A DNA stretch of 54,948 nucleotides, taken from contig NZ_JACIXG010000031.1 in assembly GCF_014360585.1 (NCBI RefSeq), forward strand, positions 1 to 54,948, written 5' to 3'. Made by a program: the position numbers and the translations under genes. Positions 34,557 to 43,222 of this stretch are shown here, in pieces. The stretch is from Nocardioides sp. Lineage in GTDB: Bacteria; Actinomycetota; Actinomycetes; Propionibacteriales; Nocardioidaceae. Under the pieces are notes generated by a model. The model did no database searches. It was not told the origin of the DNA and saw only the letters and a program-made list of their open reading frames with translations. Position 1 is the first letter of the stretch. Each line of letters starts with the position of its first letter.

Positions 34557-35444
34557 GTGAGTTCGTTCCGTTTCCTGCTCAGCCGACGCTGGGTTGGTTT
34601 CACGGTGTTCGTGCTGATCCTGGCCTACGGGACCTGGTGGCTCGGCCAGTGGCAGTTCGACCGTCTCGAGGACCGCAAGGCCAGCAACCAGATCGTCCGC
34701 ACCAACGAGCACGCCGAGCCCGTGCCCGTCTCAGACGTGCTCGCCCCCGGCGAGGAGGTCGCCGACGAGGACGAGTGGCGGCGGGTGACCGCGACCGGGA
34801 CGTACGCGGTCGACGACACGATCATCTGGCGCTACCGCACCCCCGACGAGGCCAAGGGCGTCGACATCGTCGTCCCGCTGGTGCTCGCCGACGGCACCGC
34901 CGTGCTGGTCGACCGCGGCTGGCTCCAGACCACCTCCCAGAACGAGTTCGTGGACCTCCCCTCGCCGCCGTCGGGCGAGGTCACGATCACCGGCTGGGTG
35001 CGCGCCGACGGCACCGGCGACTCCACCGACGTCGCCCAGGTCGACGGCTACCACGCCACCCGCGCGCTCTCCTCGACCCAGGTCGCCGAGGTGGTCGACA
35101 AGGAGCTGCTGACCGGCTGGTTGCACCTCGACACCGAGTCCCCCTCGCCCGCCACCGAGCTCCGCAAGGCCGACCTGCCCGAGCTCGACAACGGCCCCCA
35201 CTTCTTCTACGGCCTGCAGTGGTGGTTCTTCGGCGTCCTCGCCGTCGCCGGGTTCTTCTACCTGATGTACGACGAGCGGCGTACGCAGCGCCTGGACGTG
35301 CCGGCCACGCCGGACGACGACCCGTCCGGCGACGAGGCGCCCGACGAGCGCTCCCGCAAGAAGGCCGCCAAGCTCGCGCAGAAGCAGGCCGTGAAGGCGG
35401 CCTACCAGGCTGCGTACGAGAAGGAGAAGACGAAACAGTCCTGA
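34557..35444 (+). CDS. SURF1 family cytochrome oxidase assembly protein
   Basis: A 295-residue membrane protein. The N-terminal span (about 12-32) ends in the family motif LGQWQFDRLEDRK. The external domain has GVDIVVPLVLADGTAVLVDRGWL, and a second span HFFYGLQWWFFGVLAVAGFFYL lies near residue 215. A basic, alanine-rich tail of about 60 residues follows. SURF1 proteins help assemble heme a in aa3-type oxidase. Start is GTG 34557. It converges on an ABC exporter gene, with both stops in one hairpin. Confidence 0.93.
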   Translation: MSSFRFLLSRRWVGFTVFVLILAYGTWWLGQWQFDRLEDRKASNQIVRTNEHAEPVPVSDVLAPGEEVADEDEWRRVTATGTYAVDDTIIWRYRTPDEAKGVDIVVPLVLADGTAVLVDRGWLQTTSQNEFVDLPSPPSGEVTITGWVRADGTGDSTDVAQVDGYHATRALSSTQVAEVVDKELLTGWLHLDTESPSPATELRKADLPELDNGPHFFYGLQWWFFGVLAVAGFFYLMYDERRTQRLDVPATPDDDPSGDEAPDERSRKKAAKLAQKQAVKAAYQAAYEKEKTKQS

Positions 35445-35465
35445 CCCGCCGACTCGGAGGGTCAG
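35441..35465. terminator. Short bidirectional hairpin
   Basis: CTGACCC and GGGTCAG form a 7-bp stem around an 11-nt loop containing GCCGACTCGG. The stop codons of both convergent genes lie in the stem. Weak, with no T-tract. Confidence 0.5.
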
Positions 35466-37354
35466 CGGCGGAACTGCGTCTCGTAGAGCTCCGCGTAGAG
35501 CCCGCCGTCGGCGAGCAGCGACTCGTGGGTGCCGGACTCGACGACCCGCCCGGCCTCGATGACGAGGATGCGGTCGGCGGCGCGGATGGTGGAGAGCCGG
35601 TGGGCGATGACGATGGAGGTACGTCCCGCCAGGGCGGCGTCCAGAGCGGTCTGCACCGCAGCCTCGGACTCGGAGTCGAGGTGGGCGGTGGCCTCGTCGA
35701 GCACCACGATGTGGGGCGCCTTCAGCAGCAGCCGGGCGATCGCGAGTCGCTGGCGCTCGCCGCCGGAGAGCCGGTAGCCGCGGTCGCCGACGACGGTGTC
35801 CAGACCGTCCGGGAGCGCCTCGATGACGGCCGCGATCTGGGCGGCCTCGAGCGCGGCCCAGATCTCCTCGTCGGAGGCACCCGGCCGGGCGTAGAGCAGG
35901 TTGCCGCGCACGGTGTCGTGGAACATGTGCGCGTCCTGAGTGACGTATCCGACGGCGGCCTCGAGCGACTCCAGCGTCACCTCCCGCACGTCCAGGCCAC
36001 CGACCTCGACCGACCCGGAGCGTACGTCGTAGAGCCGCGCGATCAGATGGGTGATCGTCGACTTCCCGGCACCCGAGGGACCGACCAGGGCGACCATCTC
36101 GCCCGGCTCGGCGGCGAAGTCGATGTCGGTCAGCACCTCGCGCACCTCGCGACTCTCCGGCCGCGCGATCGCCTCCAGAGAGGCGAGGGAGACCTCGTCG
36201 GCGCGCGGGTAGGTGAAGGCGACATGGCGGAACCGCACCGAGGCGGCGTCCCGGGGCACCTCGGCCGCGTCCGGCTTCTCCTTGATCAGCGAGGGCAGGT
36301 CGAGAACCTCGAAGACGCGATCGAACGAGACCAGCGCGGTCATCACATCGATGCGTACGTTGGAGAGCGCCTGCAGCGGCCCCAGCAGCCTCACCAGCAG
36401 CAGACCGAGCGCGGTGAGCGTGCCGAGGGTGATCTCGCCCTGAATCACCATCCAGCCACCGAAGCCGTAGACCAGAGCGGTCGCCAGCGCCGGAACAAGC
36501 TGCATGGTCGCCCCGAACATGCGGGTCAGCAGGGCGATCCGGATCCCCAGACGACGTACGACGTCGGCACGCTGCGCGAAGGCGGCATCCTCCTCCTCGC
36601 GGCGGCCGAAGAGCTTGAGCAGCAGCGCCCCGCCGACATTGAACCGCTCGGTCATCGTGGTCGCCAGCGCCGCGTTGCCGTCCATCTGCTCGCGGGTCAT
36701 GCCGGCCAGCTGGCGGCCGACCCAGCGCGAGGTCAGGAACAGGATCGGGAACAGCGCGACGCACATCAGCGTCACCTGCCACGACAGCACCATCATCGCC
36801 GCGCCCACCACGACCACCGAGATCAGGTTGGAGACGCTGTTCGACAGGGTCGAGGTGAAGGCTCGCTGCGCGCCGAGCACGTCGGTGTTAAGCCGGCTCA
36901 CCAGAGCACCGGTCTGCGCCCTGGTGAAGAATGCCAGCGACTGCCGTTGGACGTGCCCGAAGACCTGAGTTCGCAGGTCGAAGATGAGTCCTTCGCCGAT
37001 CCGCGTCGAGAGCCAGCCCGAGATGACCCCGAAGATCATGTCGACCACGGCCACCAGCGCCATCGCGGCGGCCAGCCAGATGACCAGCGTGACGTTCTTC
37101 TGGAGCACACCGTCGTCGATGATCCGCTGGGTCAGCAGCGGGGTGACCACCACCAGCGCGGCGTCGAAGATCGTGAACAGCAAGAACGCGCCGAGCAGAG
37201 CGCGGTGGGGCCGGGCGTAGGAGACGACCCGCTTCAGCGTGCCCTTCGGCAGCCCGCGCTCGAGAACCGTCCGGTCGGCACGCAGGTTGCGCATGATCCC
37301 GCCGCCGCCCATCGCACCGCCGGTCGCACCGAATCCAGGACCCATTTGTGACAC
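35462..37354 (-). CDS. ABC exporter, fused permease and ATPase
   Basis: A 630-residue half-transporter of the MsbA/LmrA type. Six membrane spans (about 50-340) include FLLFTIFDAALVVVTPLLTQ and a coupling-helix region. The ATPase domain has Walker A GPSGAGKST, signature LSGGERQRLAIA, Walker B IVVLDEATAHLD and H-loop AHR. It should form a homodimeric lipid or drug exporter; substrate unknown. The GTG at 37354 has TAAGGT 6 nt upstream, so it may be leaderless; a glycine-rich N-terminus precedes the first helix. Confidence 0.93.
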   Translation of the reverse strand: MSQMGPGFGATGGAMGGGGIMRNLRADRTVLERGLPKGTLKRVVSYARPHRALLGAFLLFTIFDAALVVVTPLLTQRIIDDGVLQKNVTLVIWLAAAMALVAVVDMIFGVISGWLSTRIGEGLIFDLRTQVFGHVQRQSLAFFTRAQTGALVSRLNTDVLGAQRAFTSTLSNSVSNLISVVVVGAAMMVLSWQVTLMCVALFPILFLTSRWVGRQLAGMTREQMDGNAALATTMTERFNVGGALLLKLFGRREEEDAAFAQRADVVRRLGIRIALLTRMFGATMQLVPALATALVYGFGGWMVIQGEITLGTLTALGLLLVRLLGPLQALSNVRIDVMTALVSFDRVFEVLDLPSLIKEKPDAAEVPRDAASVRFRHVAFTYPRADEVSLASLEAIARPESREVREVLTDIDFAAEPGEMVALVGPSGAGKSTITHLIARLYDVRSGSVEVGGLDVREVTLESLEAAVGYVTQDAHMFHDTVRGNLLYARPGASDEEIWAALEAAQIAAVIEALPDGLDTVVGDRGYRLSGGERQRLAIARLLLKAPHIVVLDEATAHLDSESEAAVQTALDAALAGRTSIVIAHRLSTIRAADRILVIEAGRVVESGTHESLLADGGLYAELYETQFRR

Positions 37355-37572
37355 CCCGTCACCTTAGTCGCCCGCGGCCGTATGGCCGCGCCGAGGAGGC
37401 ACCGGCGAATTATGGTCAAAATCACCTTGAATAGATGACCAAGCGCTCAGTTGGTGGTAAGAAGTGGGGCGCGTGTGTGCGCCGGTCTCCGGGGGTTGGA
37501 TCAGGACATCCAGACAACCCCGAACCCGCGGTCTCATGCCCTGACTGCTCGCCCCCACACCAGGTGCCTGAC

Positions 37573-38931
37573 ATGACCCGACCAATACTGGACCGACTCC
37601 ACCGAGCCGCTCCATGGTTCTGCAGTACCGCGATCCTCCTCTTCGTCGCGCTCTCCCCCGTCATCTTCGTCACCGCCAGCGGCGAGGAGTGGCTCTGGCG
37701 CTGGATCCTCGCCGGCGTACCCGTCGTCGCCCTCACCCTGTGGCTGACCGCGATGGCCTACGACTCCGAGCCCAAGCGGACTCCCGCCGAAGCGTCACTC
37801 CCGTCGGGCGAAGCGTCAGGTACGTCGGGCGAAGCGTCACTCACGTCGGCCGAGTCGGCATCGGATGACGTCTCGACCGACGCAAGTGCCGTCTCGACCG
37901 ACGCAAGTGCCGTCTCGACCGACGTACCTGACGTCTCGGCCGACCGGCCTGACGTCTCGGCAAGGGGCGGGGAGGCCGGGATGCGGGTGGCGGTGCTGTC
38001 GCTGTCTCGCAAGGTGCAGGCCTCCGCGCACCGGATCCAGGAGGAGTCGACGCGGATGGTCGCGAAGTTCCCGGCCGAGCCGGACGTGCTCGAGGCCGGG
38101 ATGCGGGTCGACCACGCGGCGGCGCAGCAGGCGCGGCTGGCGCAGAGCATCGCCACGCTGTGCGGCGAGCAGCCCGGGCAGCACTGGCGTGACCCGCTCC
38201 CCATCGCAGACGTCGTTCGCGGGGCAGCCGGCCGGATCACCGCCTATCGACGGGTCCGGGTCGAGGGCGATCCGCCGGTCGCGGTCCAGGGCGCCTACGT
38301 CGAGCCGCTGATCCACCTGGTCGCCGAGCTCCTGGCCAACGCGACCCAGTCCTCGCCGCCGGCGACGGAGGTGCTGGTCACGATCCGTTCCGTACGCCGC
38401 GGCGCGGCCCTCGAGATCGACGACGCGGGCGTCGGCATGGACGAGACCAACCTCGCCTGGATGCGGGAGATCGCCTCCGGCACCCGGCAGGTACGCCTGC
38501 ACGACCTCGGCGAGATCCCGCAGACCGGCCTCGCGGTGGTCGGCACCTATGTCCGCCGCCACGGGTTCCGGGTCGACCTGACCGAGTCCGTCCACGGCGG
38601 CCTGCGGGTGGCCGTTCTCGTCCCCGAGGCGATGACCACCCCAATGAGCGCGGACCTCCCCGAGCAGGTCGCGCCCCCTGAACCGGCCCCAGCCGCTCTC
38701 CCCCTGCAAGATCATCATCAGCCGTCGCCGTTCACGTCCGACGGCCTGCCACAGCGCCGGTCGAAGCGCGGCGAGCGCCCTGCGACCGGACAGCAGCGAG
38801 CAGCGGGGAGCCAGGTCGTGGCTCCTCGCGCGGAGCCGACCGCGGAGCAGGCGGGCGCCTGGATGAGCAGCTTCCTCAGCACCGCCGCTGAGACCGATCC
38901 CGCACCCGAGAGCCACTGGAGGAGACCATGA
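37573..38931 (+). CDS. cvnA: Conservon sensor-kinase-like ATPase with repeat-encoded linker
   Basis: A 452-residue protein. Two membrane spans (about 15-35 and 44-62) leave almost no extracellular domain. A linker at 72-131 is built from heptads such as EASLTSA and VSTDASA encoded by the 21-bp repeat. Then come a helical region with a DH pair at 180-181 and a GHKL ATPase with LLANATQ (N256) and DDAGVGM. A Pro-rich tail follows. In Streptomyces conservons, CvnA-type proteins form signalling complexes with roadblock, DUF742 and small-GTPase partners. Its stop overlaps the roadblock ATG (ATGA). The ATG at 37573 is chosen; the longer frame upstream lacks homology. Confidence 0.88.
   Translation: MTRPILDRLHRAAPWFCSTAILLFVALSPVIFVTASGEEWLWRWILAGVPVVALTLWLTAMAYDSEPKRTPAEASLPSGEASGTSGEASLTSAESASDDVSTDASAVSTDASAVSTDVPDVSADRPDVSARGGEAGMRVAVLSLSRKVQASAHRIQEESTRMVAKFPAEPDVLEAGMRVDHAAAQQARLAQSIATLCGEQPGQHWRDPLPIADVVRGAAGRITAYRRVRVEGDPPVAVQGAYVEPLIHLVAELLANATQSSPPATEVLVTIRSVRRGAALEIDDAGVGMDETNLAWMREIASGTRQVRLHDLGEIPQTGLAVVGTYVRRHGFRVDLTESVHGGLRVAVLVPEAMTTPMSADLPEQVAPPEPAPAALPLQDHHQPSPFTSDGLPQRRSKRGERPATGQQRAAGSQVVAPRAEPTAEQAGAWMSSFLSTAAETDPAPESHWRRP
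37788..37961 (+). repeat. 21-bp inverted repeat array, locus 4, inside cvnA
   Basis: Three left-arm units start at 37788, 37809 and 37830, followed by a CGAG remnant at 37851, the same three-unit layout as locus 2. Four right-arm units start at 37872, 37893, 37914 and 37935. The period of 21 keeps the reading frame open throughout. Confidence 0.88.
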
Positions 38932-39314
38932 CCGACGAGAACAGCTGGATGCTGGAGCTGGTCGCGGGAGTGCGCGGCGTACGTCATGTCGTGGTGCTCT
39001 CCGCCGACGGGCTCGTCCGGGTCCGAACGAGCCACACCCCGCGCGAGGAGGCCGACAAGCTCGCCGCGGCGTGCGCTGGGCTGACCTCCCTCGGCCACGG
39101 GATCAGCCGCCAGTTCGGCGCCGACTCCCACCCCCGCCAGGTGATGGTCGAGTTCAACGGCGGCTTCCTGTTCATCCGTGGCGCCGGCGACGGCTCCCGG
39201 CTCGCCGTGATCACCGAGATGAGCATCGACCCGGCGCTGGTCGCCCAGCAGATGCAGGCGACCGTCCTGATGATCGGGGAGCGCGCGATGAGCACCCCGA
39301 GACGCTCGGTCTGA
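38928..39314 (+). CDS. cvnB: Roadblock/LC7 domain protein of conservon
   Basis: A 128-residue single-domain roadblock protein (SWMLELVAGVRGVRHVVVLSADGLVR at 6-31, with VMVEFNGGFLFIRGAGDGSRLAV further on). In conservons these act with the small GTPase, similar to GTPase-activating roadblock partners of MglB type. The ATG overlaps the cvnA stop by 4 nt, and the DUF742 gene starts 14 nt after its own stop. Confidence 0.9.
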   Translation: MTDENSWMLELVAGVRGVRHVVVLSADGLVRVRTSHTPREEADKLAAACAGLTSLGHGISRQFGADSHPRQVMVEFNGGFLFIRGAGDGSRLAVITEMSIDPALVAQQMQATVLMIGERAMSTPRRSV

Positions 39315-39327
39315 GCCAAGCGAGCCG

Positions 39328-39684
39328 ATGCCCGACGCCACCGACGACGACTACGTCGACCACCCGATCCGGTCCTATGTCCGGACGGGCGGTCGGGTGC
39401 GGCCGACCCATCGGTTGACGCCGGCGACGCTCCTGATCGGCCACATCAGCCCGACGGCCGCATCGGCCGGCCGGCAGGAGCGCGAGGTCCTGTCCCAGTG
39501 CATGGGCGTGATCTCCATGGCCGAGATCGCCGTCCACCTCGGCCAGCCGGTCAGCGTCCTGGCGGTGATCGTCTCGGACATGATCGACGCCGGCCTCATC
39601 GGCATCCGACCCGACAGCGACACCGCCGACGGCCCCTCCCGTGAAATCCTCCAGAAGGTCCTGCATGCTCTCAACCACCTCTGA
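39328..39684 (+). CDS. cvnC: DUF742 protein of conservon
   Basis: A 118-residue DUF742 protein with the characteristic VRPYALTGGRTRP-like opening (here VRTGGRVRPTHRLTPATLL) and a winged-helix-like C-half (MGVISMAEIAVHLGQPVSVLAVIVSDMI). Function within the complex is not known. It overlaps the GTPase gene by 20 nt. Confidence 0.88.
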   Translation: MPDATDDDYVDHPIRSYVRTGGRVRPTHRLTPATLLIGHISPTAASAGRQEREVLSQCMGVISMAEIAVHLGQPVSVLAVIVSDMIDAGLIGIRPDSDTADGPSREILQKVLHALNHL

Positions 39685-40279
39685 CAGCCACGGCCGAAGC
39701 GGAGCCAGAGGCGATCAGCACTATCTGGCGCCGACGGTCGTCGAGTCGGTCAAGATCCTGGTGGTCGGCTCCTTCGGGGTCGGCAAGACGACGCTGATCG
39801 GATCGGTCAGCGAGATCGACCCGCTCCGCACCGAGGAGACGATCACCCAGGCCAGCGAGGGGATCGACGAGCTCGAGGCCACCCCGGAGAAAACGACGAC
39901 CACGGTCGCGATGGACTTCGGCCGGATCACGCTCACCGACGAGATCGTGCTCTACCTGTTCGGCACCCCCGGCCAGCGTCGCTTCTGGGACCTGTGGTCC
40001 GGCCTCGCCGAGGGCGCCGCCGGCGCGCTCGTCCTGGTAGACACCCGCCGTCTGGCAGACTCCTTCGAAGTGCTGGACCAGCTCGAGACGCGTACGTCCC
40101 TGCCGTTCGTGGTCGCGATCAACCAGTTCCCCGACGCACCGAACTACGAGCCCGACCAGATCCGCAAGGCGCTCGACCTCGATGACGAGACGCCGATCGT
40201 GGTGTGCAACGCCAAGAACCGCAACGCCTGCGCCCGAGCGCTCGCCGCGCTCGTACGCCACGCCCTGAAGACGCGCTGA
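39665..40279 (+). CDS. cvnD: Conservon small GTP-binding protein
   Basis: A 204-residue Ras-like GTPase. G1 is VVGSFGVGKTTLIGS, G3 is YLFGTPGQRRFWDLW (with D replaced by F-G context typical of the MglA-like group) and G4 is likely AINQFPD. It should switch state with the roadblock protein. The ATG at 39665 has GAAGG about 7 nt upstream, inside the end of the DUF742 gene. Confidence 0.9.
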   Translation: MLSTTSDSHGRSGARGDQHYLAPTVVESVKILVVGSFGVGKTTLIGSVSEIDPLRTEETITQASEGIDELEATPEKTTTTVAMDFGRITLTDEIVLYLFGTPGQRRFWDLWSGLAEGAAGALVLVDTRRLADSFEVLDQLETRTSLPFVVAINQFPDAPNYEPDQIRKALDLDDETPIVVCNAKNRNACARALAALVRHALKTR

Positions 40280-40312
40280 CCCCGACCCGACCAACGAACA
40301 GGCACCTCCGCG

Positions 40313-41545
40313 ATGACTCCCGTCCGCACCGTACGTCTCGCCGACCTCACCGACCTCGTCCAGGCGCCCGAGACCGTCGGCCCTCGCGCACGAGAGGTGC
40401 ACCAACAGCTCAGGGCCCAGTGGGGTCCGGTCGCCCCAGGCGAGATCTCCCCCGGCGTACGCTGCTGGTTCGCGATGGGCTATGCCGAGTTCAGCGAGGT
40501 GATCCGCAACGAGGAGGTCTTCTCCCGCAACGGCGACAACTGGAGCGCCGTGCAGGAGGGCAGGATCAAGCCGGACATGCCGATCTACCCGTTCGTGACC
40601 ACCCGGCAGAACTCCTTCCACAACGACGGCGAGCTCCGCCAACGGCTGCGTTCACCGATCGACCGAGCCCTCTCGCGGGTCGACGAGCACGGCTACGCCG
40701 CGCAGGTACGCGGCATCTGCAACGACATCGTCGACGACATGCTCGAACGCGGTGAGGCCGACCTGGTCCAGGACTACGCCGTGCTGATCCCGCTGCTCTC
40801 GGTCGCCGCGATGTTCGGCATGGGTCCCGAGGTCGGGGACTCGATGCGCAAGGCCGCCCACAAGGTCCTCGGCGGCGGCCAGCTCGCCCAGGAGGGGGTC
40901 ATCGAGCTCGCCGTGGAGATCGCCGACCACATCGCCAGGCGACGCCGGGATCCCAGCGACGACCTCACCTCCCACCTGATCGACGACCCCGGCCTATGGG
41001 ACGACATCGAGGTCACCGAGGCGATGATCGTGATGATCATCGCCGGCAACGAGCTGACCATCGCGACCATCACCCAGACGCTGCTGCTGATGCTCTCCGA
41101 CGATCGTTTCGCGGGCCGGCTGCGCGGTGGCCGCCTCGATGTCGACCAGGCGATCGAGGAGGTCATGTGGCGCGACCCGCCGTGCTACAACATCACGCCG
41201 CGGTTCGCGCTGCGCGACGTCGAGCTCGGCGGCCAGCTGATCCGCAAGGGTGACGCCGTGGTGCCCTGCATCGCGGCGGCCAACCTCGACCCGCTGATGA
41301 CCGGCGACGACCCGTGGCTCGAGATCGGCAACCGGGCGCACATGTCGTGGAGCGCCGGCCCGCACTCCTGCCCCGCGCAGCGACCGGGCACGATGATCGT
41401 GCAGGCAGCCGTACGCACCGTCCTGGAACGGCTTCCCGAGGTCTCCCTCGCGGTGCCGGCCGACCAGGTCGAGCGCAACACCGACTCGCTCTCCTACCGC
41501 TACCCGACCTCGATGCCGGTGAGGTTCGCCCCCACCCTCTCCTGA
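40313..41545 (+). CDS. Cytochrome P450 of conservon, K-helix EVMW instead of EXXR
   Basis: A 410-residue P450 lacking a membrane anchor. The I-helix is IIAGNELTIATI (AGNxLT at 244-249) and the heme-binding loop is WSAGPHSCPAQ with Cys353. The K-helix reads IEEVMWRDPP, so the usual Arg of EXXR is Trp286. Streptomyces CYP157 enzymes, which lie in conservons, likewise lack the canonical EXXR; this protein probably belongs to or near that family. It starts 33 nt after cvnD. Redox partners and substrate are not in the window. Confidence 0.9.
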   Translation: MTPVRTVRLADLTDLVQAPETVGPRAREVHQQLRAQWGPVAPGEISPGVRCWFAMGYAEFSEVIRNEEVFSRNGDNWSAVQEGRIKPDMPIYPFVTTRQNSFHNDGELRQRLRSPIDRALSRVDEHGYAAQVRGICNDIVDDMLERGEADLVQDYAVLIPLLSVAAMFGMGPEVGDSMRKAAHKVLGGGQLAQEGVIELAVEIADHIARRRRDPSDDLTSHLIDDPGLWDDIEVTEAMIVMIIAGNELTIATITQTLLLMLSDDRFAGRLRGGRLDVDQAIEEVMWRDPPCYNITPRFALRDVELGGQLIRKGDAVVPCIAAANLDPLMTGDDPWLEIGNRAHMSWSAGPHSCPAQRPGTMIVQAAVRTVLERLPEVSLAVPADQVERNTDSLSYRYPTSMPVRFAPTLS

Positions 41546-41561
41546 GGGCTGCGGACGAGGG

Positions 41562-43160
41562 TCAGGCGAGCGAGACCAGGTCGGCGTACTCCTCGTTCCA
41601 CAGGTCCTCGACACCGTCGGGGAGGATGAGCACCTTGTCGGGCTCCAGCGCGTGCACGGCGCCCTCGTCGTGGGTGACCAGCACGATCGCGCCCTCGTAG
41701 CGGCGGATCGCACTGAGCACCTCCTCTCGGGAGGCGGGGTCGAGGTTGTTGGTGGGCTCGTCGAGCAGGAGCACGTTGGCCGCCGAGACCACCAGGGAGG
41801 CCAGCGCCAGCCGGGTCTTCTCCCCACCGGAGAGCACCCCGGCGGGCTTGTGCACGTCATCACCGCTGAAGAGGAACGCACCCAGCACGGTGCGGGCCTC
41901 GGTGTCGGTCAGCTGCGGCGCGGCGGACTGCATGTTCTGCAGGACCGACCGATTGGTGTCGAGCGTCTCGTGCTCCTGGGCGTAGTAGCCGACCTTGAGC
42001 CCGTGCCCCGGTACCACCTCGCCGGTGTCGGGCTTGTCGACCCCAGCCAGGATGCGCAGCATCGTGGTCTTGCCGGCACCGTTGAGCCCGAGGATGACCA
42101 CGCGGGTCCCGCGGTCGATGGCCAGGTCGACGGCGGTGAAGACCTCCAGGGCGCCGTACGACTTCGACAGGTCGTGGGCGGTGAGCGGAGTCTTGCCGGA
42201 GGGCGCCGGTGAGGGGAACTTGATCGCGGCGACCTTCTCCTGCTGCCGCTCCCCCTCGACCCCGGCCATGATCTTCTCGGCGCGCTTGAGCATGCTCTGC
42301 GCAGCGGTCGCCTTGGTGGCCTTGGCGCGCATCTTGTTGGCCTGGTCGGTGAGCGTCTTGGCCTTGTTCTGCGCGTTCATCAGCTCACGCTTGCGGCGGG
42401 CCTCGTCGGTCTCGCGCTGGATCAGGTACTGCTTCCACGGCATGTTGTAGATGTCGATCACCTCGCGGTTGCCGTCGAGGTGGAAGACCTTGTTGACCGT
42501 CTGGGCGAGCAGGTCGTTGTCGTGGGAGATCACGATGAAGCCACCCTTGTAGGACTTCATCCAGTCGCGCAGCCAGATGATCGAGTCGGCGTCGAGGTGG
42601 TTGGTCGGCTCGTCGAGGATCAGCACCTCGGCCGACGAGAACAGGATGCGTGCCAGCTCGACCCGGCGTCGCTGGCCGCCGGAGAGGGTCCTGAGCGGCT
42701 GGGTCATGATCCGGTCGGGGATGCCGAGCGACTGGGCGATCTGCAGCGCCTCAGTCTCGGCCGCGTAGCCACCGCCAGCGTCGAGCTCGTCGTGGGCGCG
42801 CTGGTAACGCTTCATCGCCTTCTCGCGCAGCTTCGGGTCCTCGGACCCCATCTCCTCCTCGGCGATCCGCATGCGGCGTACGGCATCGTCGAGGCCGCGC
42901 GCGGACAGGATGCGGTCCTTGGCGATCACCTCGGGATCACCGACCCGCGGGTCCTGGGGCAGATAGCCGATCTCACCGGTGTTGGACACGGTTCCGGCTG
43001 CGGGCAAGTGGTCGCCGGCGAGCACCTTCGTCAGGGTCGTCTTACCCGCGCCGTTACGGCCTACGAGCCCGACCTTGTCGCCGGGTCCGACTCGGAAGGT
43101 GACGTTCTCCATCAAAAGTCTGGCGCCGACGCGGACTTCTAGGTCATGGGCAGTGATCAT
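41562..43160 (-). CDS. ABC-F family ATP-binding protein
   Basis: A 532-residue protein with two ATPase domains. The first has GRNGAGKTTLTK and LSGGQRRRVELARIL; the second has GLNGAGKTTMLRIL and LSGGEKTRLALASL. A linker of about 70 residues between them has the charged RKRELMNAQNKAKTLTDQANKM helix. No membrane domain is present. ABC-F proteins act on the ribosome; this actinobacterial type is usually housekeeping rather than resistance. The ATG at 43160 is chosen because homology starts at MITAHDLEVRVGARLL; a TACACT lies 10 nt upstream. Confidence 0.93.
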   Translation of the reverse strand: MITAHDLEVRVGARLLMENVTFRVGPGDKVGLVGRNGAGKTTLTKVLAGDHLPAAGTVSNTGEIGYLPQDPRVGDPEVIAKDRILSARGLDDAVRRMRIAEEEMGSEDPKLREKAMKRYQRAHDELDAGGGYAAETEALQIAQSLGIPDRIMTQPLRTLSGGQRRRVELARILFSSAEVLILDEPTNHLDADSIIWLRDWMKSYKGGFIVISHDNDLLAQTVNKVFHLDGNREVIDIYNMPWKQYLIQRETDEARRKRELMNAQNKAKTLTDQANKMRAKATKATAAQSMLKRAEKIMAGVEGERQQEKVAAIKFPSPAPSGKTPLTAHDLSKSYGALEVFTAVDLAIDRGTRVVILGLNGAGKTTMLRILAGVDKPDTGEVVPGHGLKVGYYAQEHETLDTNRSVLQNMQSAAPQLTDTEARTVLGAFLFSGDDVHKPAGVLSGGEKTRLALASLVVSAANVLLLDEPTNNLDPASREEVLSAIRRYEGAIVLVTHDEGAVHALEPDKVLILPDGVEDLWNEEYADLVSLA

Positions 43161-43222
43161 CTCCGTCACTAGTGTATGGGCGGGGCACTCGGTCCCACAC
43201 ATCAGCACCCCAGGGGGACAAG

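Noticed and set aside
34529..37351. Very long open frame of 940 codons on the plus strand
   Set aside because: It runs across SURF1 in the wrong frame and antisense to the ABC exporter; composition (Arg, Gly, His-rich) is typical of shadow frames in high-GC DNA.
41562..43160. ABC-F antibiotic resistance determinant
   Set aside because: The sequence resembles the housekeeping actinobacterial type and there is no resistance context.
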